11,216 nt of DNA, from contig JABDKS010000054.1 of assembly GCA_013002105.1 (NCBI GenBank), positions 1 through 11,216 of the forward strand, given 5' to 3'. The stretch's first letter is position 1. Each line of letters opens with the position of its first letter. This stretch comes from Pirellulaceae bacterium. GTDB lineage: Bacteria; Planctomycetota; Planctomycetia; Pirellulales; Pirellulaceae. Below, in pieces: positions 1 to 7,437 of this stretch. A model generated the notes under the pieces. It was not told where the DNA came from. It was given only the letters and a program-made list of their open reading frames with translations, and did no database searches. The translations under genes and the position numbers were made by a program.

Positions 1-104
1 CCCAAATCGTCGGCAAAGATAAGGACGATGTTCGGTTGATCAGCAGCGGCGAGCGACTGAGCCAATCCAAGGCAGATGGAGCAAACGAGGTACAAGTTTT
101 TCAT
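1..104 (-). CDS. Sulfatase, N-terminal fragment (runs off left edge)
   Basis: Only the first 34 codons are in the window, read leftwards from the ATG at 104-102. The peptide begins with a signal peptide (MKNLYLVCSICLGLAQSLAA). It then enters the sulfatase opening motif DQPNIVLIFADDLG, in which the paired Asp (D32, D33) would bind the active-site calcium. Members of this family (formylglycine-dependent type I sulfatases) remove sulfate esters from glycans outside the cytoplasm. The catalytic Cys and the rest of the fold lie outside the window, so substrate and subfamily cannot be judged. The gene is downstream of, and on the same strand as, the esterase and the other sulfatase. No clear Shine-Dalgarno site precedes the ATG. 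The start is supported by the signal peptide and by stop codons just upstream. Confidence 0.85.
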   Translation of the reverse strand, partial: MKNLYLVCSICLGLAQSLAAADQPNIVLIFADDL

Positions 105-239
105 TTCTGCTACTTTCGAATTTTGTCGTCGACTGAGAAGTCACCGAATGTCAGGTGTGCCCGGTTGCCGACCGCCTGGTCAACGGCTGGCTACAACACG
201 GTCTGTTTTTTTAGTTGACTCGCGTCCCGATCGTCCGCT
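105..239. other. Intergenic leader of the left-edge sulfatase
   Basis: This short gap separates the sulfatase relic from the start of the left-edge sulfatase. It presumably holds that gene's leader and perhaps its promoter. I see no convincing -35/-10 pair, hairpin terminator or recognisable coding remnant. The only compositional feature is a short A-run on the minus strand near 205-212. Confidence 0.4.
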
Positions 240-494
240 TCAACTGCGGCCTCTGGAGCCGCATGCTGCGAGCAGGAGTGCTTCCGATTCCGCATCGTAC
301 GTTCCCACATACCGTGAATTTGAATCCAAGCCACTGTTGGAACTGAGATTGCCAAAGTAGTTGTCCCAGCCAAGTACCAGCGGACCGGCACGCAATCGCT
401 TCTTCCAGTCGGTCTTACCCGTGCCGAACCCAAGATGCCACTGGCCGAAACAGGAATTTGTGTAACCTTTGTTTTCCGATTGCTGAATTCGGTT
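240..494 (-). pseudogene. Sulfatase relic (internal fragment only)
   Basis: Reading minus from 494, between in-frame TGA codons at 495-497 and 240-242, gives 84 residues with no suitable start. The stretch GYTNSCFGQWHLGFG, followed by TGKTDW, RAGPLVLGWDNYFG and NSGLDSNSRYVG, matches the middle of a type I sulfatase. There the usual text is GYTTxxIGKWHLG, then (K)PGPLxxGFDYYFG and an Asn-Ser segment. The fragment lacks the signal peptide, the N-terminal Asp pair, the CxPSR site and the whole C-terminal half. The family's near-invariant Lys before Trp-His is Gln here. It therefore cannot be a working enzyme and is best read as the remains of a third sulfatase in this cluster. It happens to lie in the same frame as the upstream esterase, behind two stop codons (507-509 and 495-497). 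Homology rests on pattern recognition, not on a computed alignment. Confidence 0.7.
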
Positions 495-506
495 TCATTG
501 ACAAAG

Positions 507-1679
507 TCACCGTGGCATTGGGTGACGTAGCGTTGAAAGCTGGTCGACAAAGAATTTTACGGTACGTTCGATGATCGCTTCCCGTGATGGATCAATCTCC
601 GCATCGACTTTTCTCCAGTTGTGACCCGCGTTGCTGATAATCATGATCTCCACCGGCGCCTTTGCAAGATCCGCTTTTTGCTTCATGTAGTAGGCATGTT
701 TCACCGGGATGGTCGTGTCCTTGTCGCCCTGAATCATCAGCAACGGCGGACTGTTCGGACTCAAATAATTCACGGGACTCATCTCCCGGTAACGTTGCAG
801 TTTGTCGGCAGAATCAGTCTTGGGGCCGAGAATGCGAGGTCCGAACCGATCGCGAAAATTAGCTCGATCATCGTGATTAAACAAATCGGTTTTTTCAAAG
901 TCGCATGGCCCGTACCACGAAACTCCCGCGATCATTTTGTAGGCGACCGCTGCTAGTTCTTTGTCGCCGGGCAGAGCCTCGGGGGACGAAAGTAACAGCA
1001 TCTGCGCGATTTGCCCACCTGCGGAATCGCCCATCACAAAGAACCGTGTGTTGTCCAGCTTGAGTGTTTTGTGATTCTTTGCTAGATAACGAACCGCATC
1101 TTTGGAATCGATCACACAATCGCGCATGGTGACCGAACTGTTGGGTCGACAGAGCCGATAGTTAACCGACGCGACGGCAAACCCGGCATCGAGCAGTTTT
1201 TCAAAGACGACTTTGAACGATCCGTTCGCGGCTCCTTGTTTACTGCCCGCCGCCCATCCTCCGCCATGTGTATAGATGATCACCGGGTGCGGAGAATCGA
1301 CCTGATTGCTGTTGGCGGATGGGTAGTACAGGTCCAACAGTAAGTCGCCCTGTGCCGTCTGCTTGTAAACCAGATTGAGTTTTTGCTCGCCGCCGGTTGC
1401 CAGGGAGGCGACGCGTTCTTTGCACAGTTCGTCGATCGAGAGCACTTGGTCGTGATTCGCGTCCAGCTTCCGATATCGTTTCCAGGCAGTCGCATTTTCA
1501 TTCTTCTCGAACGTGCCGTTCCCGTTTTGGTCCAGCTTTCGCATGATTCGTGTCGCACGCACAATCGCGTTACGATCCACGTCAGTTTCAGAGGAATCAT
1601 TTTGCTGGGAGAATGCAGTTCCAGTGAGCACGCTGGTCAAGACAGCAATGAGGAGAGGGCGATAGCAGTATCGAATCAT
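507..1679 (-). CDS. Secreted EF-hand / alpha-beta hydrolase esterase
   Basis: The protein is 390 aa. A signal peptide (residues 1-24, ending GTAFSQQ) is followed by two EF-hand loops: D50-x-N52-x-N54-x-T56...E61 and D73-x-N75-x-D77-x-V79...E84. These are likely calcium sites. From about residue 100 there is an alpha/beta hydrolase of the BD-FAE/esterase-lipase type. It has an oxyanion motif HGGGW (138-142) and nucleophile elbow GDSAG with Ser219. The acid is Asp321 in GDKDTTIP, and His353 in NAGHNW completes the triad. Such proteins deacylate carbohydrates (for example acetyl or feruloyl groups) and are common beside planctomycete sulfatases, so a debranching role is inferred. The ATG at 1679 is chosen because the signal peptide starts there. 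The frame stays open to an ATG at 1814, but that would put 45 non-signal residues in front. About 240 bases separate it from the upstream sulfatase, so it may have its own promoter. Confidence 0.9.
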   Translation of the reverse strand: MIRYCYRPLLIAVLTSVLTGTAFSQQNDSSETDVDRNAIVRATRIMRKLDQNGNGTFEKNENATAWKRYRKLDANHDQVLSIDELCKERVASLATGGEQKLNLVYKQTAQGDLLLDLYYPSANSNQVDSPHPVIIYTHGGGWAAGSKQGAANGSFKVVFEKLLDAGFAVASVNYRLCRPNSSVTMRDCVIDSKDAVRYLAKNHKTLKLDNTRFFVMGDSAGGQIAQMLLLSSPEALPGDKELAAVAYKMIAGVSWYGPCDFEKTDLFNHDDRANFRDRFGPRILGPKTDSADKLQRYREMSPVNYLSPNSPPLLMIQGDKDTTIPVKHAYYMKQKADLAKAPVEIMIISNAGHNWRKVDAEIDPSREAIIERTVKFFVDQLSTLRHPMPR

Positions 1680-1921
1680 GAATTGGGTATTTGGTAAAGT
1701 GAGTTGGTCGGTTCCGGGGAGGTGTTCGCACGCACCGGATTTCTTGGCTGAATGCACACTGTTGCGGATAACTTGCGGATTGATTCGCTGGTTGTGACCG
1801 AGCGGCAGTTGCAATACTCACGCGTCAGGTTACATGAATGGATGCAAAAGATCGTGAGTGTTTTGCGTTGCGATCAAATCATGAGCGAGGAGCGAAAGGC
1901 GACCATCGCGACGGTTCGTTA
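1680..1921. other. Intergenic gap between esterase and sulfatase
   Basis: This gap of 242 bases holds no gene that I can support. The open frame continuing upstream of the esterase start shows no domain. The small ORFs here look like reading-frame shadows. No clear terminator for the sulfatase or promoter for the esterase is recognisable by eye, though the length would allow both. Confidence 0.4.
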
Positions 1922-3286
1922 TCAGTAGTTCACGGTTCCACCCTTGGATGGCTTTTGGCGTTCTGCCTTCCACCACTCACTGGGTCCTTCGGTTTCGATG
2001 GACTTCCAAACCGCAAAAAGTTGTCGCCTCATTTCCTCTGTTTTCTCCGGCATTTCCGCGGCAAGGTCGTTCTCTTCTTTCCAGTCTTTTTGGATTTCGT
2101 AGAGCTGGAATTTTGTCAGCGTTTCGTCCCCGACCAGTTTCCAGTCGCCGATTCGAAGCGCCACGCGATCGCCCGGCGGCGAGACATGGGTTCGCCAGAA
2201 CAGTGGAATCTTTCGTTCAACCGGCTTGCCCGCGAACGCGGGAACCATGCTGACTGCGTCAATGGTACGGTCGTTCGGAAGCGGGATGCCGGCAATCTCT
2301 AGCACGGTCGCAAAGATGTCGGTACCGATCACGGGAATGTCACTCGTCGTTCCAGGCTGGATGTGGCCGGGCCAGCGCACGACGCCCGGTACGCGAATGC
2401 CGCCTTCGTGGTCGCTCCGTTTACCCCCGCGCAAACCGCCCGTTGTGCCTCCGAAATTCGCAACGGGACCGTTGTCAGATGTAAAGATCAATAGTGTGTT
2501 GTCGCTAACCCCCTCATCATCAAGTGTCTGCATGACTTGTCCAAGGGCGTGATCGAGTTGTGTGATGTTTCCCATATATTTGCTGTTCTCGTGGCCATCA
2601 TAAATTCCGGAAAACATTGGGTCGGTCGCTATCGGCGAATGCGGTTCGTGTACCCAGATGGACAAGGCGAACGGCTTGTCAGGATCTCGCATTTCTTTTA
2701 GCCAGTGAATCGCTTCCTGCGCGACCAGCGGCGCCGAAAATCCGACGAGCTCCCCCACTGGCTTGCCATTTCGGACGAAGTTTTTGGGGTTCTTGTGACT
2801 TGGCTCCGCGTTGTTGTGCGTTGCCATCCAATAGTCGTATCCATGATCGGCAGGCTGCGGAAACTTCGCAGTGTTGAATTGATGTCGAGCGTTGAGATGC
2901 CATTTGCCGACGTGGCACGTCTGATAACCAGCCGTTTTCAGAAGCTTTGGGTAAGTGATTTCGCTGGCCCGCAGGTGGGCTTCATGACTGCCCGACAGGT
3001 GTCGCCAAACCCCGTTACGATACGGTGTCCTCCCGGTCAGAATCGCCGACCGCGACGGCGAGCAGACGGCGCATGCCGAGTAAAATTGAGTGAACTTCAC
3101 ACCCTGTGACGCCAGCTTGTCCAGATTGGGGCATTTGATCGTTTCATGCCCGTACGTCGACGAATCGCCCCAGCCCATATCGTCGGCCAGGAAAACGACG
3201 ATGTTTGGTGGGGACGGTTCGTCAGCGCACAGTCCGAAAACCGGAGTTAGTAACAAAAGCGTAAAGAGTGTGAATGGTGCTCGCAT
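1922..3286 (-). CDS. Secreted formylglycine-dependent sulfatase
   Basis: This 454-aa protein is a complete type I sulfatase. A signal peptide covers about residues 1-21, with probable cleavage after LCA. Visible family motifs in order are PPNIVVFLADDMGWGD with the metal-binding pair D35/D36 and CSPSRSAILTG with Cys75. The latter is the CxPSR site converted to formylglycine by a maturase. Then come VGKWH (Lys128, His130), WVHEPHSP (His213), TSDNGP (D271/N272) and LRGGKRSDHEGGIRVP near 285-300. All key residues are present, so activity is expected. The protein should hydrolyse sulfate esters on a glycan outside the cytoplasm; the exact substrate cannot be read from sequence. Its ATG shares one base with the TAA of the upstream beta-helix gene (TAATG), which suggests translational coupling and joint action on one polysaccharide. 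No formylglycine-generating enzyme is in the window. Confidence 0.95.
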   Translation of the reverse strand: MRAPFTLFTLLLLTPVFGLCADEPSPPNIVVFLADDMGWGDSSTYGHETIKCPNLDKLASQGVKFTQFYSACAVCSPSRSAILTGRTPYRNGVWRHLSGSHEAHLRASEITYPKLLKTAGYQTCHVGKWHLNARHQFNTAKFPQPADHGYDYWMATHNNAEPSHKNPKNFVRNGKPVGELVGFSAPLVAQEAIHWLKEMRDPDKPFALSIWVHEPHSPIATDPMFSGIYDGHENSKYMGNITQLDHALGQVMQTLDDEGVSDNTLLIFTSDNGPVANFGGTTGGLRGGKRSDHEGGIRVPGVVRWPGHIQPGTTSDIPVIGTDIFATVLEIAGIPLPNDRTIDAVSMVPAFAGKPVERKIPLFWRTHVSPPGDRVALRIGDWKLVGDETLTKFQLYEIQKDWKEENDLAAEMPEKTEEMRRQLFAVWKSIETEGPSEWWKAERQKPSKGGTVNY

Positions 3287-5478
3287 TATCGGGTCCCTTC
3301 CCTTGAATCGTTTTGTAAGCCGACTTTCGATAGGTCCAATGGTTCAATGCCCAGCTTCAGTGCCGGCGAATCGGGCTTGAGTCGAAAATCTCCGCCAGCG
3401 GGATCAACAAACATCGGATCGACCGCCAGGCTGTGGACGTCGACACCATCACGTTGTTGTTTTTCCAGCATCTGCTTTCCGAGTTCCCGATCGCCTGCAC
3501 AGAAATAAATGTTGTAATCGGTGTCGGCCTGTTTCGATGCTGCTATTGCTCGTCCTCGGCGGTCTTCGGTCGTTCGGTTTTTCCCAGGCGGCAATTCGTC
3601 GATGAAGGTGGCTGTGTTGAATGATGAATGAAAGATGTTGCGTTTAATCGTGGCGCCCTTCATCGGGCCTTCACGCAAGGCAAGGTAGTAGCCACGCGGC
3701 GGTGCGATTATATCAGCGACGATGTTGTTTTCGCAGCGATTATTCAGCTTCAGAATTATTCCCTGGGCTGTGCAACGATGGATCAGGTTTTCGGTGATCA
3801 ACGTGTCTCTCTGCCCGCCGTCGGTCCGGATCGCACACTGCATCATCATCGGTGCGACCAAGTCATGAATGTAGTTGCCGCGGATCACATTGCCAGCGCC
3901 CGCTCCGCGAATGTAAATCGCATTTCCATCGCCCAGCAGTTCCATGACGTGATGAATTTCGTTGTATTCGATCGCGTTGTTGCGAGTGTGCAAGTAAGGA
4001 CGCACATCTTCGGGTTGCGGTTTCTTTGGCAAGTCGCCGAGCTCATGCCTTCGAATCGTTGGGCTAAGTTCACGGCCCGGCCGCGAGAAGAAATCCGTCA
4101 TGAAGCCCGAGATGATGATGCCGGTATACGGCGTGTGGTGCACCAGGTTATTCGCGACACGGTTCGCTCCGCTTTGCCAGACCATAATGCCGGGCGAGTG
4201 CGAGTAGAGTCGGCCGGTGTGATGAATGTGGTTGTTGTAAACAAGGTTCTTTCGATTGACGTCCTTGGTGCCCGGACCGTAGCCGCACAGCAGAATACCC
4301 GCACCTCCCATGTGCTCGATCAGGTTGTCCGATAGAGTGTTCTGTTGACCGTGCAAATCCACCCGCAGCGCGCCACTGCCACTGTGAGCAAAATGACACT
4401 GCTGGACCATGCAGTTCTCCGTGCCGCGCAAACGAACCAGTGCATTGGCTTTGTCATGCATGTCCCAGTCGTGCTGTAGACCGGCGTCGTCGCTGGCCAA
4501 CGAATACCGATCACCATGCATGAACGTCAGACCACGGAAGCACAGGTTGCGCACCGGTGTATCTTTCGGCCCTTGCTTGTCGATTTCGCCTTCGATGCGG
4601 ATGTACTCTGTCAATTGCGGAGCCAAGACCGGCGATTTATTTCGCGGCCAGAGGTAAAGCTTGTCGTCCTGGGTATTCAGTACCCATTCACCCGGTTCGT
4701 CTAGCTCCTCCAACACGTTCTCAACCCAGCAAGACTCTGTGTCTCTAAGGAAATGGAGCCTGTCCATTTTGTAAGTTGCGTTGATGGACGTCCGAGCGAC
4801 CTGCTCTTGCTCGTTGACCGTTTGCAGCGGCAGGATATTTACGATCCAAGCGTGATGTGGACGAACGACGATCTGAACATCTTGAACATTCGGCCAGTTT
4901 TTCAGACGGCCGGCGGGAAAATGTAGCTCGTTGCGACTGCCGCCATCGAGTGGAATGAACCCACTTGATCGTGCTCTCGGAAGCAATCCCTCCGCGTCAT
5001 AAAGTGAATGAAACTCGTCGGACACGTCCGCCACCAAAACATGGCCCAACGCATGCTTGGGCAGACCCGGTAATGCGGTGACGGTTCTCCAGTCCTTGAT
5101 TTCCTGACCCGAACTGAAGACGGGTGTCTCACCGGGATACGCCGCGTAGGTGACGATCGAATCGTTTTGTCCTGAATCTTTCAGCCCAAACACCACGGTT
5201 TTGATTAGTCGGTAAGTTCCGCCTCGAATAAGAACGGTGACATCCCCCGTCTGACTCCGCTTCCATTGGCCAACGGCATCGCGTGCACGTTCGAGCGTCG
5301 CGAATGGCCCATCGGTCCGCTGCGGATTGGGTTCGGCGAGGGTCCCCGACCAAGCGTCAGACCCTTGGGCAGATACAAAGAAATCTGCAACCGGCTCGGC
5401 AGCGCAACAGTTACCAATCGTTAGCGTTGCGGCTAGCAGAATCGTTGTGGCTAGCGGTATCACAGTACAGAACTTCAT
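3286..5478 (-). CDS. Secreted right-handed parallel beta-helix protein
   Basis: This is a 730-aa secreted protein. A signal peptide (about 1-27) is followed by an N-terminal segment with FFVSAQGSDAWSGT and GPFATLERARDAV (33-69), typical of large polysaccharide-acting beta-helix proteins. A jelly-roll-like middle carries GEWVLNTQDDKLYLWP (263-278). The parallel beta-helix runs from roughly 305 to 620. Its coils repeat an Asn/His-rich pattern such as NLIEH, NNHIHHT, NNLVHHT, YNEIHHV, GNYIHD and ENLIHRC. The C-terminal DPMFVDPAGGDFRLKPDSPA (about 684-703) is also common in this group. The architecture resembles GH141-like and related beta-helix hydrolases or lyases, but I cannot assign a catalytic residue, so enzymatic activity is inferred. 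It is translationally coupled to the sulfatase. The upstream region of about 480 bases probably holds the promoter of this two-gene unit. Confidence 0.88.
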   Translation of the reverse strand: MKFCTVIPLATTILLAATLTIGNCCAAEPVADFFVSAQGSDAWSGTLAEPNPQRTDGPFATLERARDAVGQWKRSQTGDVTVLIRGGTYRLIKTVVFGLKDSGQNDSIVTYAAYPGETPVFSSGQEIKDWRTVTALPGLPKHALGHVLVADVSDEFHSLYDAEGLLPRARSSGFIPLDGGSRNELHFPAGRLKNWPNVQDVQIVVRPHHAWIVNILPLQTVNEQEQVARTSINATYKMDRLHFLRDTESCWVENVLEELDEPGEWVLNTQDDKLYLWPRNKSPVLAPQLTEYIRIEGEIDKQGPKDTPVRNLCFRGLTFMHGDRYSLASDDAGLQHDWDMHDKANALVRLRGTENCMVQQCHFAHSGSGALRVDLHGQQNTLSDNLIEHMGGAGILLCGYGPGTKDVNRKNLVYNNHIHHTGRLYSHSPGIMVWQSGANRVANNLVHHTPYTGIIISGFMTDFFSRPGRELSPTIRRHELGDLPKKPQPEDVRPYLHTRNNAIEYNEIHHVMELLGDGNAIYIRGAGAGNVIRGNYIHDLVAPMMMQCAIRTDGGQRDTLITENLIHRCTAQGIILKLNNRCENNIVADIIAPPRGYYLALREGPMKGATIKRNIFHSSFNTATFIDELPPGKNRTTEDRRGRAIAASKQADTDYNIYFCAGDRELGKQMLEKQQRDGVDVHSLAVDPMFVDPAGGDFRLKPDSPALKLGIEPLDLSKVGLQNDSREGTR

Positions 5479-5640
5479 CGTTCATTCCACATCAAGGCTT
5501 CGTGTCTAGCGATTCCTCCGTTCAACGGTTCGTTGCTGAAATTCGGAACACGCGATCGCCACATATCGGACAGGCCACCATTATGATCCATAGCTGCCAA
5601 GGCCATCGAGGCTTTATTTTAAGTTCTGCCTATTTGGACA
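5479..5640. other. Upstream region of the beta-helix/sulfatase unit
   Basis: This stretch probably carries the promoter and leader of the two-gene unit read leftwards. On the minus strand there is a GGAGG about 35 bases before the ATG, too far to serve as its ribosome site. There is an A/T-rich patch near 5611-5623. I find no -35/-10 pair good enough to call, and no coding remnant. Confidence 0.35.
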
Positions 5641-5657
5641 GTGCCACTTTTCATTAG

Positions 5658-5720
5658 CCGATGGGCGATAGCCCCGGTTGTTTTCGCAACGAACCGCGGC
5701 TATCGCCGCGCGGCTATCGG
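5658..5720. repeat. REP-like palindromic element
   Basis: The core is a perfect 10-bp inverted repeat, GGCGATAGCC at 5664-5673 and GGCTATCGCC at 5698-5707. It continues after a single C/C mismatch with CGGTT (5675-5679) and AACCG (5692-5696), and then GTT/AAC around a small loop. A second copy of GCGGCTATCG (5709-5718) follows directly after the right arm. An outer CCGAT/ATCGG pair (5658-5662 and 5716-5720) can close the structure. No T-run follows on either strand, so it is not a standard intrinsic terminator. It looks like a dispersed REP-type element. Only one copy is in this window, so dispersal is an inference. Confidence 0.6.
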
Positions 5721-5811
5721 GACGGAAAAACACAACGTTCTGATTCCAAAGTCGCGCTGTCCAGAAAAGGCGGGTGCCGGTGTCGGTGACTTCGTAGATC
5801 ACGTGAAACGA

Positions 5812-5949
5812 CTTGCCGACAGAATCGATCGGATTGTTAGAGACTCAGAATATGGTTCGCTCTTGCGTGTCAATCAAGCATCCAAGCGAGCAGTGGGGGT
5901 CACACCGCGGGCATATCGGAAAACTGCGATCGACAGTCGTTTCGCGTAG
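5812..5949 (+). pseudogene. C-terminal relic of an AraC-type regulator
   Basis: The plus-strand frame ending at TAG 5947-5949 contains EYGSLLRVNQASKRAVGVTP, then RAYRKTAIDSRFA. This resembles the second helix-turn-helix and conserved tail of AraC/XylS-family regulators, where the usual text is VGYxSxxxFxxAFKRxxGxTPxxYR. Here Phe at two core positions is replaced (V and S in RVNQAS). The preceding residues LADRIDRIVRDS only loosely match the expected helix. The first helix-turn-helix and the whole sensor domain are absent; the frame instead runs back through the REP-like repeat. I therefore call it a decayed gene end, not a working protein. It lies tail to tail with the GH50-like gene, 7 bases from that gene's stop. 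It may be the former local regulator. Chance similarity is possible. Confidence 0.45.
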
Positions 5950-5956
5950 GATCGGA

Positions 5957-7345
5957 CTACTTCGCCGATTCGTGCAGCTTTGCAGCGGTTGGATTAATGG
6001 CTTTCAAAACCTCGGTCCATTGCGTGCGGTGTTTTTCCATCGGATCAAGGAACCCGTTCTCATTGCGGGGCGAGTCGCCACGTTCGGCCTCGTCCCATTG
6101 TTCGATATAACCGCAGTGATGCCAGCCGATGTAGTAAGGCGTGGACATCATGCCACGAAGCATCTCTTCGTACATGCTGGCGACATCATCGAGTGACTTT
6201 GCACCGGTGCGGAATCCCTTGACGCCCCACTCCTGTTGATTGGACCCGGCAAGACCAAAACAACCGTCTCCGTTGAAAATGGGTTTTCCCGTCGCTTCGT
6301 AAATCATGTCGGTCAGCTCCTTGTCTTTTTCCCACGGCCCGTAGGCCTGTACGCAAACGACGTCGACATGTTTCTTGATCGCAGGCAACATAAAATCGTA
6401 GTGCCACATCACCATGTTCTTGTCGCCGAGTATCAGGTGATTGGGGTCATGTTTGCGAACAAAATTTTCGTGTAGCGAATACCACTGTTCCGCAATGATT
6501 GGCATAAACGTCAACATGTCCTTCTTTGCGGCGGCGACATCGGTGGGTTTCGTCCAATCCATCAACCGAGCCATCTCGGCCCACGAGATTCCATAGGTTG
6601 GGCTGATGGGCATGCCCCACGCTTGAGCTGCTGCTTCCGCGTTTGGGTAACGCTGCTTCAAATGTTCCAACCATCGCAGTTTGCCCGGTGATGATTCACC
6701 AAGCGGCAGAATCGCGTTGATCCATGGATGGATCATCGTCGTATCATTTCGCTCCATTTGCTCGCCGCGTCCCATCACCCAACTTGGTACATCGGTGTAG
6801 AGATAGCCGATTAAGTTACGCTGATCTTTGTGGATCTTTGCGACTTCCTTGATGCGTTTTTCAACGAAATCCAGGAAGTCCAACGAGAATACGTCCGGCC
6901 TTGGTCCACGACCGTGCCGCTGCTGCCAACCTGCCAGCGGAGCGGTGTTGAGCGATGCAATGTAGTAGATTTGTTTCTGATAGAGCTTCGGATCAATCGA
7001 CGGATGCGTGTGCTTGCCCAGCGTATTGAACCCAAGTTCACGCGTGGTTGTGATCTGCGCATCAATCCACTTGCCAGCGGCTTCGCCGTGGGTGTTGAAG
7101 TCGCCATCCGGGCCGACCATGTCACTGCCGTATTTTTTCAGCGTCGCCGCTTTGTTGTACGGAGCAAGCCACAAGTGCGGCTCGATGTGATTAACACCAA
7201 TGCTGACAAATTTGTCGCCATCAGGACCGATGAACCACCACACGCCGTCAATTTGTTCGACGCGAACGTAGCCAGTGGCTTGCTGGGCGACGGCTTGGCA
7301 ACTCAAAACTGTCAGGATGGCTGATACTAGAAGCAATTGTTTCAT
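5957..7345 (-). CDS. Secreted GH50/agarase-like TIM-barrel protein (paralog 1)
   Basis: This 462-aa protein has a signal peptide (about 1-20, cleavage AVA before QQ). It then shows the N-terminal module typical of agarase-like GH-A proteins: GYVRVEQIDGVWWFIGPDG, then FVSIGVNHI. The barrel strands continue with NTLGKHTHPS, LIGYLYTDVPSW (178-189), HLILGDKN, VDVVCVQAYG, GKPIFNGDGCFG (353-364) and YIGWHHCGYIEQWDEA. The last segment plus NENGFLDP is a strong family signature. At the strand-4 site where GH50 enzymes show an Asp-Asn-Glu acid/base motif this protein has TDVPSW, and at the strand-7 nucleophile site it has GDG. The canonical glutamates are therefore not visible. It may use Asp185 and Asp360, or be a binding protein or pseudoenzyme. 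It is homologous to the gene just upstream, 92 bases away, and probably co-transcribed. Family placement is from memory of motifs. Confidence 0.78.
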   Translation of the reverse strand: MKQLLLVSAILTVLSCQAVAQQATGYVRVEQIDGVWWFIGPDGDKFVSIGVNHIEPHLWLAPYNKAATLKKYGSDMVGPDGDFNTHGEAAGKWIDAQITTTRELGFNTLGKHTHPSIDPKLYQKQIYYIASLNTAPLAGWQQRHGRGPRPDVFSLDFLDFVEKRIKEVAKIHKDQRNLIGYLYTDVPSWVMGRGEQMERNDTTMIHPWINAILPLGESSPGKLRWLEHLKQRYPNAEAAAQAWGMPISPTYGISWAEMARLMDWTKPTDVAAAKKDMLTFMPIIAEQWYSLHENFVRKHDPNHLILGDKNMVMWHYDFMLPAIKKHVDVVCVQAYGPWEKDKELTDMIYEATGKPIFNGDGCFGLAGSNQQEWGVKGFRTGAKSLDDVASMYEEMLRGMMSTPYYIGWHHCGYIEQWDEAERGDSPRNENGFLDPMEKHRTQWTEVLKAINPTAAKLHESAK

Positions 7346-7437
7346 GGCTTAGTAGGATCGGCTCGCAGCCTGTCATCCTCATCACTCTTCGACTGGGTTA
7401 TTGAAAAGGGTTGCTGAAAGGCCCGAAGACTGTCTCA

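Noticed and set aside
191..550. 119-residue minus-strand open frame
   Set aside because: It overlaps the esterase end and covers the sulfatase relic in a different frame. It shows no domain, and the homologous signal is in the other frame.
1680..1814. In-frame 45-residue N-terminal extension of the esterase
   Set aside because: The signal peptide starts at the ATG at 1679; an extension would bury it.
3628..4335. 235-residue plus-strand ORF
   Set aside because: It is antisense to the beta-helix gene, without a recognisable domain. The long open frame comes from the codon composition of the real gene.
5614..5802. 62-residue minus-strand ORF
   Set aside because: It is largely the translated REP-like palindrome, with no family signature. 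It opposes the regulator relic.
6830..7324. 164-residue plus-strand ORF
   Set aside because: It is antisense to the GH50-like paralog 1, with no domain or promoter signal.
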